DNA from: Dyadobacter subterraneus
Lineage (GTDB): Bacteria; Bacteroidota; Bacteroidia; Cytophagales; Spirosomataceae
Assembly (NCBI RefSeq): GCF_015221875.1
Contig: NZ_JACYGY010000001.1
Coordinates: forward strand, 5,186,501-5,250,500
Reading direction: 5' to 3'
Length of the DNA stretch: 64,000 bases
Shown: positions 46,261 through 55,234 of the stretch, piece after piece
Layout: each line of letters begins with the position of its first letter
Position numbering within the stretch: the stretch's first letter is position 1
The notes under the pieces: generated by a model
What the model saw: only the letters and a program-made list of their open reading frames with translations
What the model was told of the DNA's origin: nothing
The model's database searches: none
Translations under genes and position numbers: made by a program

Positions 46261-47793
46261 TTAGTCGGTTACATCCCGGTCCCCCTTATTATTAATATAA
46301 ACTGCGCCGATTACAAAAGATAATGAAGCAATGCCAATTGGATACCATAAACCCGACAATGGCGTGGAACCCTGAAACGAGGCTACTAATGTGGCTATAA
46401 AAGGAACAAGACCGCCAAAAACGCCATTTCCGATATGGTAAGGAAGTGACATAGATGTGTACCGGATTTGTGTCGGGAATAATTCTACCAAAAAAGCAGC
46501 AATTGGTCCATAAACCATCGTAACCAGCAAAACCTGGAAAAATACAAGGGCAACAATAATCCAGAAAGTACTGTTTGGTAACGTTACGTCAGCAAAAGAG
46601 ATCTTTTCTGTTGGCGGTAAGGTTTCGTCAGCATGAAGAGTAACAGCCTTAATTTCCTTAAAAGTACTTCCGTTATTTAATGTTTTTACGGTCGTGGTAG
46701 TAATCAGCGAATCTGCTTTTTCTGCTAAAAATTCTCTGGTAACGACAGGTGCAGATGACGATTTTAATTCTGTTTTCTGAAACTCACCGACATCGGTGGC
46801 GTCGATAAAATACTGATAGATAGGACGATAAAATATAATCCCAAACAGCATACCTGAAAGCATAATCCATTTCCTCCCCACTTTGTCACTCCAGGAACCA
46901 AAGATTACGAAAAATGGAGTCGCAAATAAAATGGCCCAGAGCAGAATATATCGTGATTCGTTAAAATCCAGCTTGCAGGTATTTTCCAGAAAAGACTGAG
47001 CATAAAATTGTCCAGTATACCAGATCACACCTTGTCCCATCGTCGCACCGAAAAGTGCTAACAATACCATTTTGAAATTCGCTTTTTTCTGAAAACTTTC
47101 TTTTAATGGATTGGCAGAAATTTTCCCTTCAGCTTTCAATTTTGAAAAAACCGGCGATTCGTGCATTTTCATCCGGATGTAAATTGAAACGCCAACAAGC
47201 AAAATAGATAACAGAAATGGAATCCGCCATCCCCAATCCGCAAAAGCCGGAGCGCCAAGGATATTTTTTGTAGCGACGATAACGCCCAGCGAAAGAAATA
47301 AGCCCAAAGTTGCTGTGGTTTGAATCCAGCTTGTAAAAAATCCTCTTTTCCCAGCGGGAGCATGTTCTGCCACATAAGTTGCTGCACCGCCATATTCACC
47401 ACCAAGTGCCAAGCCCTGAACAAGTCTTAAAATCAAAACCAGAATAGGTGCCGCGTAACCTATACTGGAATATGACGGAATTAAACCGATCAAAAAAGTG
47501 GATCCGCCCATCAAAACGAGCGTAAGTAAAAATGTATATTTTCTTCCAATCAAATCACCCAAACGACCAAAAACCAATGCGCCAAATGGCCTGACTATAA
47601 AACCGGCCGCAAAAATAGCCAGCGTATTAATAAGAGCCGAGGCCCCGGCATCGCTTGGAAAAAGCTGATGACCGATAATTACCGCCAGACTTCCGAAAAT
47701 ATAGAAATCGTACCATTCAATTAATGTCCCGAGTGAGGAGGCTGCAATCACTTTTGTGATGCTTTGTGTAACGTTGTCTTTGGGTGTACTCAT
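46261..47793 (-). CDS. MFS metabolite:H+ symporter
   Basis: 510 aa, 12 predicted membrane helices. TLIEWYDFYIFGSLAVIIGH and RPFGALVFGRLGDLIGRK, with ALGGEYGGAATYVAEHAP, are the signatures of the KgtP/ShiA/ProP metabolite:H+ symporter family. Between helices VII and VIII it has an insertion of about 85 residues (about 335-420: from IDATDVGEFQ to VTLPNSTFW), predicted outside the membrane and absent from the E. coli members. A small DUF6814 membrane protein follows in the same direction. Likely substrate is an organic acid or osmolyte. Confidence 0.88.
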   Translation of the reverse strand: MSTPKDNVTQSITKVIAASSLGTLIEWYDFYIFGSLAVIIGHQLFPSDAGASALINTLAIFAAGFIVRPFGALVFGRLGDLIGRKYTFLLTLVLMGGSTFLIGLIPSYSSIGYAAPILVLILRLVQGLALGGEYGGAATYVAEHAPAGKRGFFTSWIQTTATLGLFLSLGVIVATKNILGAPAFADWGWRIPFLLSILLVGVSIYIRMKMHESPVFSKLKAEGKISANPLKESFQKKANFKMVLLALFGATMGQGVIWYTGQFYAQSFLENTCKLDFNESRYILLWAILFATPFFVIFGSWSDKVGRKWIMLSGMLFGIIFYRPIYQYFIDATDVGEFQKTELKSSSAPVVTREFLAEKADSLITTTTVKTLNNGSTFKEIKAVTLHADETLPPTEKISFADVTLPNSTFWIIVALVFFQVLLVTMVYGPIAAFLVELFPTQIRYTSMSLPYHIGNGVFGGLVPFIATLVASFQGSTPLSGLWYPIGIASLSFVIGAVYINNKGDRDVTD

Positions 47794-47906
47794 TGATCAG
47801 CAAGTGGTAAGTATTGAACGTGAGATGGTTTGCCTGATACGGCAAATGCTTATTTAGCAGAATAAGGCATAAATGCAGGTTCAATACTCATTTTAAAATC
47901 AAAAAG

Positions 47907-47930
47907 CCTCCCAAATAAATTGGAAGGCTC
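47907..47930 (-). terminator. Terminator after the small acidic protein gene
   Basis: 10-bp stem with one mismatch (47907-47916 and 47921-47930), AT loop, T-run on the minus strand. It lies 40 bp beyond the leftward 74-codon gene and upstream of the MFS gene. Confidence 0.7.
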
Positions 47931-47969
47931 CTAAAAAAGCTTGATTATTTTATACAGACAATGATTCTT

Positions 47970-48194
47970 CTACCATTCATCCTCGTCGTCATCTTCCAGA
48001 CTATCCAATGGCGCATCTACAATTTCATCTGTAACGTCAATTTCATCGTCTTTATCCGATTTTCTTGTCAACTCCGGATCATCTTTCGGCATACGGCCTT
48101 GCGGCGTATTTTCCGGATAATCAGGATATATCGGTGCAGCCAAAATTGGTTTACTTGTATCTAAAATGTCCGGATCTTTTCTTTTCGTTATCAT
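47970..48194 (-). CDS. Small acidic protein of unknown function
   Basis: 74 aa, no signal peptide or membrane segment. A Pro-rich N-terminal half (PILAAPIYPDYPENTPQGR) precedes a strongly acidic tail (SLEDDDEDEW) and it looks disordered. ATG at 48194; followed by a terminator, which supports it as a real gene. No family recognised. Confidence 0.55.
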   Translation of the reverse strand: MITKRKDPDILDTSKPILAAPIYPDYPENTPQGRMPKDDPELTRKSDKDDEIDVTDEIVDAPLDSLEDDDEDEW

Positions 48195-48497
48195 GATATT
48201 TTCAGTTTAAAAGGTTGACTACTAAACTAATTTGTAATGGTTTTTCAAATAATCATTCCCGTGAATATTCACGTCTGGCCTGTTATTAATTGTAGAGATT
48301 TTTCCGTTTTTGTAGAAGATACACGCATGGTTTTTTTCATTCGCTATTTATTATGGACTTGATAACTGCTCGTTAGCTTATGATTTGAAACAGAAATAAC
48401 ATTCAGATTTGGTATTATCTAAAAACCTCGTGAAATTGCCGCCCTGCTTTAATCCGAGAGGATTTCTGTTTCCCGAATCTCCTAAACCATTGAAAAA
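48195..48497. other. Divergent intergenic region
   Basis: No gene, repeat or strong hairpin seen. It carries the upstream regions of the small acidic protein gene (left) and the CBM9-like gene (right). No clear TAnnTTTG box was found. Confidence 0.35.
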
Positions 48498-49238
48498 ATG
48501 CTAGAAAAAATTGCACTCCTGTTTTTAGTAACAGCCGGAGTTTTTTACCAAAATCCGGTGAATGCCGGCACGGCTGATTCCACACTTATTATAAAAAAAA
48601 CCACCGACTTCAAAGTTAATGGTGAAGGTACAGCAGCAAACTGGGCAGCTGCGAGCTGGTTCGATATAAATGTTCAAAAAGGCCCCAATCAGCCTGTTCC
48701 AGGAAAACAATATCCTACGAGAGTGAAAATCATGCATTCAGACAAAGGAATTTACTTCCTGTTTGACTGCACCGATAAAAGACTGACAGCTACAATTCTT
48801 GAAGATTTTGGCACTTTGTTTAAAGAAGATGTGGTAGAAGTTTTTCTATGGCCGGACACTTCCGAACCGATTTATCTTGAATATGAAGTTTCTCCGCTTA
48901 ATTATGAACTGGCGATTCTTGTTCCCAATATTAAAGGAAGAGCACAAGGCTGGAAACCATGGTTTTACGATGATCGCAATAAGGTACAACACGAAACAAG
49001 TGCCCAAGGCGGACAAAAGAAAAGCATGGCCGCCGTGGAAGGCTGGAAAGCTGAATTTTTCATTCCTTATGTTTTGATGAATCCGATTGTACAAGCTCCG
49101 CCAAAATCCGGAGACAAATGGAGAGGAAATTTTTATCGTATCGATTATGACAATAAAGAAACCGCTTATTATTCCTGGCAAAAAACCAGCGGAAGTTTCC
49201 ATGATTTCAAGAAATTCGGCACACTCATTTTTGAATAA
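48498..49238 (+). CDS. CBM9/DOMON-like secreted protein
   Basis: 246 aa with a signal peptide ending VNAG. A single carbohydrate-binding-like domain of the CBM9 family 'sugar-binding cellulase-like' type fills the protein: FKVNGEGTAANWAAASWFD opening, YPTRVKIMHSDKGIYFLFDC, VVEVFLWPD and the closing FHDFKKFGTLIFE. It binds a ligand, probably a sugar, in the periplasm; no catalytic domain. It is followed 25 bp later by the lactonase gene and is probably co-transcribed with it. Confidence 0.8.
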   Translation: MLEKIALLFLVTAGVFYQNPVNAGTADSTLIIKKTTDFKVNGEGTAANWAAASWFDINVQKGPNQPVPGKQYPTRVKIMHSDKGIYFLFDCTDKRLTATILEDFGTLFKEDVVEVFLWPDTSEPIYLEYEVSPLNYELAILVPNIKGRAQGWKPWFYDDRNKVQHETSAQGGQKKSMAAVEGWKAEFFIPYVLMNPIVQAPPKSGDKWRGNFYRIDYDNKETAYYSWQKTSGSFHDFKKFGTLIFE

Positions 49239-49263
49239 AATTTAATCCAATAACAACTAAACC

Positions 49264-50370
49264 ATGAAACAAACCATTCTTACCATTTTCTGTTTAATCG
49301 CAGCAACCATGACTTTTGCCCAGAAACCCGCAAGCAGAGAAATTCTTTATATAGGTACTTACACGCAAAAAGGCGAGGGCATATATGTTTACGGGTTTGA
49401 CAGAAGTAATATGTCTTTCAAGGAATTGCAAGTACTGACTAATAAAAACAGTCCTTCTTTCCTGGAATTCCACCCGAATAAAAAATTCCTTTATTCAGCC
49501 AATGAGGATAATAATACGATCTCGTCCTATAAAATTGATCAGACAACGGCCAAACTTACCCCGATCAATGAAAAATCATCTGTTGGAAAAGGTCCTTGTC
49601 ATGTAAGTGTGGATCCAAAAGGTCGATTTATCTATGTTTCTAATTACGGCAGCGGTTTGCTGGCTGTTTATTTATTGAATGCGGACGGAAGTATTGGCGA
49701 ACTGGCTGACCAGATTCAGGACAAAGGATCCGCATCTCAAAAACCACATATGCATTCGGTTATTCCCTCGGCTGATGGTAAATTTATTTATGCTTCGGAT
49801 CTTGGTATCGATAGAATCATGGTTTATCTGGTTGATCAAAAAACCGGAAAACTTACGCCTGGCGCAGTGCCCTATGCAGAAGTAAAAGAAGGTGACGGTC
49901 CACGCCATTTTGCTATTCACCCGAATGGAAATTTTGGTTATTCTGCTTGTGAATTGCACTCGGTGGTTAATGGTTTCCAAATTGTTAAAAATACAGGAGC
50001 CTTGGTTCCTATCGAACGTGTGAGCATGCTTCCTGAGGATTTTAAGGGAAAAAGCTTTGCAGCGGATATTCATTTTTCACCGGATGGAAAATTCCTTTAT
50101 GCCTCTAATCGCGGCCATGAAAGTCTTGTTGTATATGCCGTAGATTCAAAAACAGGAAAACTTACAACCGTCGGTTTCCCTGAAACACACGGAAAACATC
50201 CACGCAATTTCATGGTTGACGCAAAGGGAGAATTGGTGATCGTTACCAATCGTGATAATAATAATGTCGTTTTCTTTAAGAGAAACGCAGCAACTGGGTT
50301 GCTGACTTATACTGAAAAGGAGATTAGTATTCCAACGCCGGTTTGTGTGAAGCAGTTGTTTTTGAAATAG
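49264..50370 (+). CDS. Lactonase family protein (7-bladed propeller), secreted
   Basis: 368 aa, signal peptide ending TFAQ. A seven-bladed propeller of the Pgl/YbhE type: YIGTYTQKGEGIYVYGFDR opening, SVGKGPCHVSVDPKGRFIYV, KPHMHSVIPSADGKFIY, EGDGPRHFAIHPNG and KHPRNFMVDAKGELVIV. Family members hydrolyse 6-phosphogluconolactone or carboxy-muconate lactones; a periplasmic form probably acts on a free sugar lactone. Closed by the terminator at 50387-50437. Confidence 0.85.
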   Translation: MKQTILTIFCLIAATMTFAQKPASREILYIGTYTQKGEGIYVYGFDRSNMSFKELQVLTNKNSPSFLEFHPNKKFLYSANEDNNTISSYKIDQTTAKLTPINEKSSVGKGPCHVSVDPKGRFIYVSNYGSGLLAVYLLNADGSIGELADQIQDKGSASQKPHMHSVIPSADGKFIYASDLGIDRIMVYLVDQKTGKLTPGAVPYAEVKEGDGPRHFAIHPNGNFGYSACELHSVVNGFQIVKNTGALVPIERVSMLPEDFKGKSFAADIHFSPDGKFLYASNRGHESLVVYAVDSKTGKLTTVGFPETHGKHPRNFMVDAKGELVIVTNRDNNNVVFFKRNAATGLLTYTEKEISIPTPVCVKQLFLK

Positions 50371-50386
50371 AAAAAATACGATAATG

Positions 50387-50437
50387 ATAAAGCCGCTAAT
50401 CTGATTTCAAATTCTGATTAGCGGCTTTATTTTTTTA
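50387..50437. terminator. Terminator between lactonase and hicB
   Basis: Perfect 15-bp stem (50387-50401 and 50416-50430), loop of 14 bases that can pair a little further, followed by seven T. Serves the rightward lactonase gene and, in reverse, could serve hicB. Confidence 0.9.
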
Positions 50438-50441
50438 AGAT

Positions 50442-50837
50442 TTACAACTCTACTGCCAGCAGTTCAGAACCAAGTCGATGCAAGGCTGCTTCAATTTTTT
50501 TAATCTGTGCCTGACGAGGTTTTTTCAACCCGGAAGCATAATGATTCAATTGCTTCTCGTTAATTCCGGTTAATCTGGCAATTCCTGTTTGATTAAAAAT
50601 GCCTTTGTAATACTCTAACAAACTCTCAACACCAAATTTCCAGACAATCTCGTAATCACCTTTCAAGGCTGTCGGAATATTGTCCGGAGAAAATGTTTTA
50701 ATAATATCAATGCAGTTAAGAGCTGACATTTTTGCCTCCTGAATAGTATCTCCTATCCCGTAAATCTTTTCCACGTTTTCAGCATAGGCTGCATAATCAT
50801 CCTTTCCTCTGGCAATTATGATTTTAATTTTTTTCAT
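50442..50837 (-). CDS. hicB: HicB family antitoxin with HTH domain
   Basis: 131 aa. Residues 1-60 are the partial RNase-H-like HicB fold (IIIARGKDDYAAYAENVEKI, TIQEAKMSALNCIDII); residues about 85-125 are an XRE-type HTH (TGIARLTGINEKQLNHYASG) for operator binding. It normally neutralises the HicA mRNA interferase and represses the operon. The toxin gene directly upstream (16 bp) is interrupted by a stop codon, so this antitoxin has no intact partner here. ATG at 50837. Confidence 0.85.
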   Translation of the reverse strand: MKKIKIIIARGKDDYAAYAENVEKIYGIGDTIQEAKMSALNCIDIIKTFSPDNIPTALKGDYEIVWKFGVESLLEYYKGIFNQTGIARLTGINEKQLNHYASGLKKPRQAQIKKIEAALHRLGSELLAVEL

Positions 50838-50853
50838 GATTATGATTTATCAA

Positions 50854-51033
50854 TTATTCCAAACCTAAATCTTTTACAATCTTTTTTCTTAATCCCTCCC
50901 AAATTTCATTTGATCCGTGAAATGGGACTGGATATCTCCGTCCGTTCTTTTCATAAATATAATGACTACCATTTGTCCGTATGTGTACTCAACCATTACG
51001 CCGGATAAATCTGTGAAATTCGGAGGATTTCAT
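50854..51033 (-). pseudogene. hicA: hicA toxin gene disrupted by an in-frame TGA
   Basis: The frame from ATG at 51033 reads KSSEFHRFIRRNG, then TGA at 50991-50989, then continues without further stop for 44 codons to TAA at 50854: VHIRTNGSHYIYEKNGRRY, PVPFHGSNEIWEGLRKKI, VKDLGLE. Joined, these give a complete 59-aa HicA with its double-stranded-RNA-binding-like fold and the catalytic His in GSHYIY. HicA proteins have Trp after the Gly at this point, so the stop is best explained as a single TGG-to-TGA change. It lies 16 bp upstream of hicB, the normal order. Confidence 0.85.
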
Positions 51034-51108
51034 ATTAAACTTAACAATTAAATAGTGTATGTGCCTTCACAAAGATATATAATAATATACCTTTCAACAA
51101 TAATTCAA

Positions 51109-51160
51109 TAACAAAAAGTCTGCATTCACGATATAAATCGTGAATGCAGACTTTTTGTTA
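51109..51160. terminator. Strong bidirectional hairpin terminator
   Basis: Perfect 24-bp stem (51109-51132 and 51137-51160) with an ATAA loop; the arm ends supply A5 and T5 runs. It lies 42 bp beyond the stop of the leftward hydrolase fusion gene and insulates it from the hicAB module. Confidence 0.9.
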
Positions 51161-51202
51161 TTCTTAAATATTACTTTTAATTCACCTCCGTTTATCTCTC
51201 CC

Positions 51203-53692
51203 CTACTCCCCTCTCTTCACAAACCTCCCTGAAAAAACATTCGTCGCCTTCCCATCCTTAAACACCACTTTCCCATTCACCCAAACCATCAAAATTCCAT
51301 CGGACAATGCCTTTGGATTAGCAATAGTTGCATTATCCTTAACCGTTTCAGGATCAAATAAAACCAGATCTGCGTAATAATTGGGAGTAACAATACCTCT
51401 GTTTTTTATTCCTGTATTTTCTGCTGCCAGGCCTGTCATTTTATAAACCGCATTTTCAAGCGACATGATTTTTTGCTCTCTTACATACTTTCCTAAAACC
51501 CGCGGAAAAGAACCGTGGCCGCGCGGATGTCCGCCAACACTTCCGTCCGAACAAATGCTGCTGTTTGGCCAGGTCAGAAAATTAATGACATCCTCTTCCG
51601 ACATTGAAGTTGCAGCGATTACCGAAGATCCATCTTTTTCTTCTGCTTCACGCACAATGCGCATTAACGCCTTCGCCGGACTTTCCTGATTCATTTGACC
51701 AATTTCAGTTACTGTTTTTCCTTCATAAGATTTATTGGCAGAAAAATTTGTGATATAAGATTGCGCCGGATCGAATAATTGTTTGGTCGCAAAAATGGCG
51801 CTTTCTTCATTTTTGAAATCCTTTTTCGGGAATAAAACCCGCGGCGTCGACATCCACATTTGGTATGGATAAACATCTGCAGTTATATTGACTCCTTCGG
51901 ATCTGGCTTCTGCCAATTGTGCCAAAATATCATGAGACTTTCCCCATTTACTGACCATAGCAATTTTCATATGAGAAATCTGAACCGGTATTTTCGCTCT
52001 TTTACCAATCTTTATAATTTCGTCGATGGATTCTTCCAAGTTCATATCTTCACTGCGGATGTGACTGATATATCTTCCACCTTTTGACGCAGAAACTTTG
52101 GCCAGATCAACAACTTCGTCGCGGTTCGAATAAAATGCATCTTCATATTCCAGTCCGGTTGCCAAACCCAGTGAGCCCTTATCCAGTTCTCTGCTCAGAA
52201 TATTTTTCATGGTATCCAGTTCTGATGGCTTTGAAGTACGAAATAATTTATTCCCCATTGCCATTGAACGCATCATACCATGACCGGTATACGTTGCCAG
52301 ATTTGTGCTGATAGGTTTGTTTTTAATCCTTTCCTGAATGCTATCGATCGGGATTCCGCCACCATCCTGGCCAACCACAATCGTTGTAATCCCCTGACTA
52401 ATCGTAGAAAGTGATTCAGGATTATCTTCCAGTCCACGGTCATGATGACTGTGACTATCGATAAAACCAGGCGCCAAAACCTTCCCCTTTCCATCAATTA
52501 CTTCCTCATTTTTATAAGCAGTCAGCTCACCGATATCACGGATTTTTGCGTCGATCAATCTCACACTGACCTTTCTGCCTGCCGTTCCGGTTCCGTCGAT
52601 GAGATTTACATTATTGATCAGACTTGTTAAAGGAACCTTGATTGCTCTTCCTTCAAAAAGACTTGTAGCTAATCCGGCTGCCCGATAATTCCCGGAATTG
52701 TCCACAATGATCAGCGTCTCGTTGGCTTTAATATGTCTTACAATCATCGTATTGAACCCAACCCAACCACCGGAATGCTGCACGATTTCACCCGGTTTGG
52801 GTATAAACCAGCCAAAACCATAACCTATATCTTTGCCGTTGTTAAGTTTTCCGGAAGTTATTGCTTCCTGAAAAGTAGCTTTTTTCACCAGCTTTTCGGT
52901 ATATAAAGCCTGATCCCATTTATATAGATCTTCAACAGTCGAATAAATATTTCCATCTCCAACCACACCATCAAACCGCACCAGATCATTCAAAACTTTT
53001 TTCCCGCCTTCAATCTTAAAACCAAAAACCCGGCTTGGCGGATAGGTTTTCATTTTCAAGGTATAAACATAGGAATTGGTCATTTTTAATGGATCAGCAA
53101 TATATTTCTTAAAAAACCGATCGGCCGGAATTCCGGAAAGTTCTTCAATGATGGAAGCCAATGTGGTATAATTGGTATTGCAATATTCAAATTTCTCTCC
53201 CGGCTGAAAAACCAGTTCCGGCTTTTTAATTGCGATCAATTCCAATAAAGACTCGTTGGTAAGCGTATCCAGCAATCCCATATTATTCTGCGCAAAATCA
53301 AAATATTCCGGTAACCCGGATGTGTGATTCATGAGCTGACGGACTGTGATATTGTCATACGGGAATTCGGGCAGATATCGGTTTACTTTATCGTCAAAAT
53401 TCAACTTTCCTTGCTCTTTTAAAATCATTGCCATCATCGTATAAAACTGCTTGGAAACCGAAGCGAGATTAAATGCGGAGGCGGTTGTAAGTTTTTTATT
53501 ATTAGGAGTATTGGTGATTCCGTAAGCTTTCTTAAAAATCGTTTTTCCCTTTCTGCCAATCAACACGGTTCCATTAAACAAATCTCTTTCTTGCAGATAG
53601 GTCAGCAGAGAATCTATCTTTACCGATTTTTGGGTGATTTGGGCTTGGGTGAAAAGAGGGAAAATGAAGAGTAACAGAAGTAATTTTTTCAT
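51203..53692 (-). CDS. Fusion of a serine beta-lactamase-like hydrolase and a D-aminoacylase
   Basis: 829 aa, signal peptide ending TQAQ. Residues about 25-345 are a class C beta-lactamase/D-aminopeptidase-type domain: nucleophile Ser78 in SVSK, YCN at 170-172 and HSGGW at about 314. Residues about 365-829 are an N-acyl-D-amino-acid deacylase: VLAPGFIDSHSHHDRG with the HxH metal ligands, TTIVVGQDGGG, HIRSEDM, PVQISHMKIA and SICSDGSVGGHPRGHG. The two are usually separate proteins; here they are continuous, without a second signal. Both act on D-amino-acid-containing substrates. Divergent from the operon starting at 53970. Confidence 0.88.
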   Translation of the reverse strand: MKKLLLLLFIFPLFTQAQITQKSVKIDSLLTYLQERDLFNGTVLIGRKGKTIFKKAYGITNTPNNKKLTTASAFNLASVSKQFYTMMAMILKEQGKLNFDDKVNRYLPEFPYDNITVRQLMNHTSGLPEYFDFAQNNMGLLDTLTNESLLELIAIKKPELVFQPGEKFEYCNTNYTTLASIIEELSGIPADRFFKKYIADPLKMTNSYVYTLKMKTYPPSRVFGFKIEGGKKVLNDLVRFDGVVGDGNIYSTVEDLYKWDQALYTEKLVKKATFQEAITSGKLNNGKDIGYGFGWFIPKPGEIVQHSGGWVGFNTMIVRHIKANETLIIVDNSGNYRAAGLATSLFEGRAIKVPLTSLINNVNLIDGTGTAGRKVSVRLIDAKIRDIGELTAYKNEEVIDGKGKVLAPGFIDSHSHHDRGLEDNPESLSTISQGITTIVVGQDGGGIPIDSIQERIKNKPISTNLATYTGHGMMRSMAMGNKLFRTSKPSELDTMKNILSRELDKGSLGLATGLEYEDAFYSNRDEVVDLAKVSASKGGRYISHIRSEDMNLEESIDEIIKIGKRAKIPVQISHMKIAMVSKWGKSHDILAQLAEARSEGVNITADVYPYQMWMSTPRVLFPKKDFKNEESAIFATKQLFDPAQSYITNFSANKSYEGKTVTEIGQMNQESPAKALMRIVREAEEKDGSSVIAATSMSEEDVINFLTWPNSSICSDGSVGGHPRGHGSFPRVLGKYVREQKIMSLENAVYKMTGLAAENTGIKNRGIVTPNYYADLVLFDPETVKDNATIANPKALSDGILMVWVNGKVVFKDGKATNVFSGRFVKRGE

Positions 53693-53969
53693 ACAGAATT
53701 TTGAGAGTATGGGTTATGCTAAAAATCTTACACGCTAAAATTAACATGCTAAACCTCAATTCCTAACAGGAGCAACTAAATTCTCAACCTATCAAAATAA
53801 AAAATTACCAAAATCAACAATCACCAAACTATATTTTTATAATTTCGTCAATCGAAAAAAATAATTACAGCAAAAAGAGTATCGTTACATATTTGATGCA
53901 TCTTTTCCCTGTTAATCTGTCAAATAAATTTTGACACAACCTAATCACCTTTTCCTGTCAAACTACATT

Positions 53970-55190
53970 ATGCTAAATCGTAGAGAATTAATCAAACATC
54001 TTTCTACTTTTCCTCTTCTTGGTGGAATTTTAGGACAGTCCGGTCTGGAACCGCTTGGCCTGACAACAAAACTTCCGGTAAGAAATCTGGCCAAAGAACT
54101 TGGCATACGTACTTTTATTAATGCAGCGGGTACCTACACATTCATGACTGGGTCATTAATGCAGGATGAAGTTGTGGAGACAATCCAGGGAGCTGCCAAA
54201 GAATTTATGATTCTTGACGAGGTACAAACCAAAGTTGGCGAAAAAATTGCAGCACTTACACACGCAGAAGCAGCCGTGGTGACCGCCGGTTGCTTTTCTG
54301 CATTAACGCTTGGACTGGCCGGTGTTTTGACCGGAATCGATCCAAAAAAAGTAGAAGCTTTGCCGCATCTTGAAGGTACAGGAATGAAATCGGAAGTGAT
54401 TATCCAGAAGGGCCACAACATCGGATATTCTCACGCTTTGACAAATACAGGCTGTACGATCATTTCTGTTGAAACGCTTGAAGATCTTGAAAAAGCGATT
54501 AATGAAAAAACAGCTTTGATGTGGTTTTTAAATATCCAGGCGGATCAGGGACAGATCAAACATGAAAAGTGGGTTGAAATTGCAAAAAGCAAAGGAATTC
54601 CGACAATGATCGATATGGCTGCCGACGTTCCTCCGGTTGAAAACCTTTGGAAATTCAATGACATGGGCTTTGATCTGGTTTGTGTTTCAGGTGGAAAAGC
54701 GATGCGTGGACCGCAAAGCGCAGGTATTTTGATGGGTAAAAAGAATCTGATCGAAGCGGCAAGATTGAGTATGCCTCCACGTGGCTCAACAATCGGACGC
54801 GGTATGAAAGTGAACAAGGAAGAAATCCTGGGTATGTATGTTGCGCTGGATAACTTCGTGAAAATGGATCACAAAAAAGAATGGAAAATGTGGGAAGACC
54901 GCATCGCTTTGATCAGTAACGCTGCAAAAAGTGTGAAAGGTGTTAATGTTGAAACCTTCGTTCCTGAACTTGGAAATCATACGCCAACTTTGAAAGTATC
55001 CTGGGATTTAACCAAACTTAATCTACCCGTAAAAACTTTGCAGGACAATCTTCGCAACGGAAATCCGTCGATTGAAATCATGCCGGCTGATGGCAGTTCA
55101 TTAACCATCACTTCATGGATGTTGAAATCAGGTGAAGAAAAAATTGTAGCAGCAAGATTGAAAGAAGAATTATCAAAAGCAGCGGTTTAA
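53970..55190 (+). CDS. SelA/DgaE-like PLP-dependent lyase, exported
   Basis: 406 aa from the ATG at 53970 (MLNRRELIKHLSTFPLLGG); an upstream TTG adds 13 residues. The N-terminus resembles a Tat signal with RR, which would allow export with bound PLP. Fold type I SelA-like domain: FINAAGTYTFMTGSLM, AAVVTAGCFSALTLGLAGVL, and PLP lysine Lys243 in VSGGKAMRGPQSAG. The nearest characterised family is D-glucosaminate-6-phosphate ammonia-lyase (DgaE), but the product here acts outside the cytoplasm. First gene of a seven-gene operon; 44 bp to the amidohydrolase. The substrate is not known. Confidence 0.78.
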   Translation: MLNRRELIKHLSTFPLLGGILGQSGLEPLGLTTKLPVRNLAKELGIRTFINAAGTYTFMTGSLMQDEVVETIQGAAKEFMILDEVQTKVGEKIAALTHAEAAVVTAGCFSALTLGLAGVLTGIDPKKVEALPHLEGTGMKSEVIIQKGHNIGYSHALTNTGCTIISVETLEDLEKAINEKTALMWFLNIQADQGQIKHEKWVEIAKSKGIPTMIDMAADVPPVENLWKFNDMGFDLVCVSGGKAMRGPQSAGILMGKKNLIEAARLSMPPRGSTIGRGMKVNKEEILGMYVALDNFVKMDHKKEWKMWEDRIALISNAAKSVKGVNVETFVPELGNHTPTLKVSWDLTKLNLPVKTLQDNLRNGNPSIEIMPADGSSLTITSWMLKSGEEKIVAARLKEELSKAAV

Positions 55191-55234
55191 AAATCTGACT
55201 TTTGAATAATTATTTCCTAAGCCTGAATTTCACT

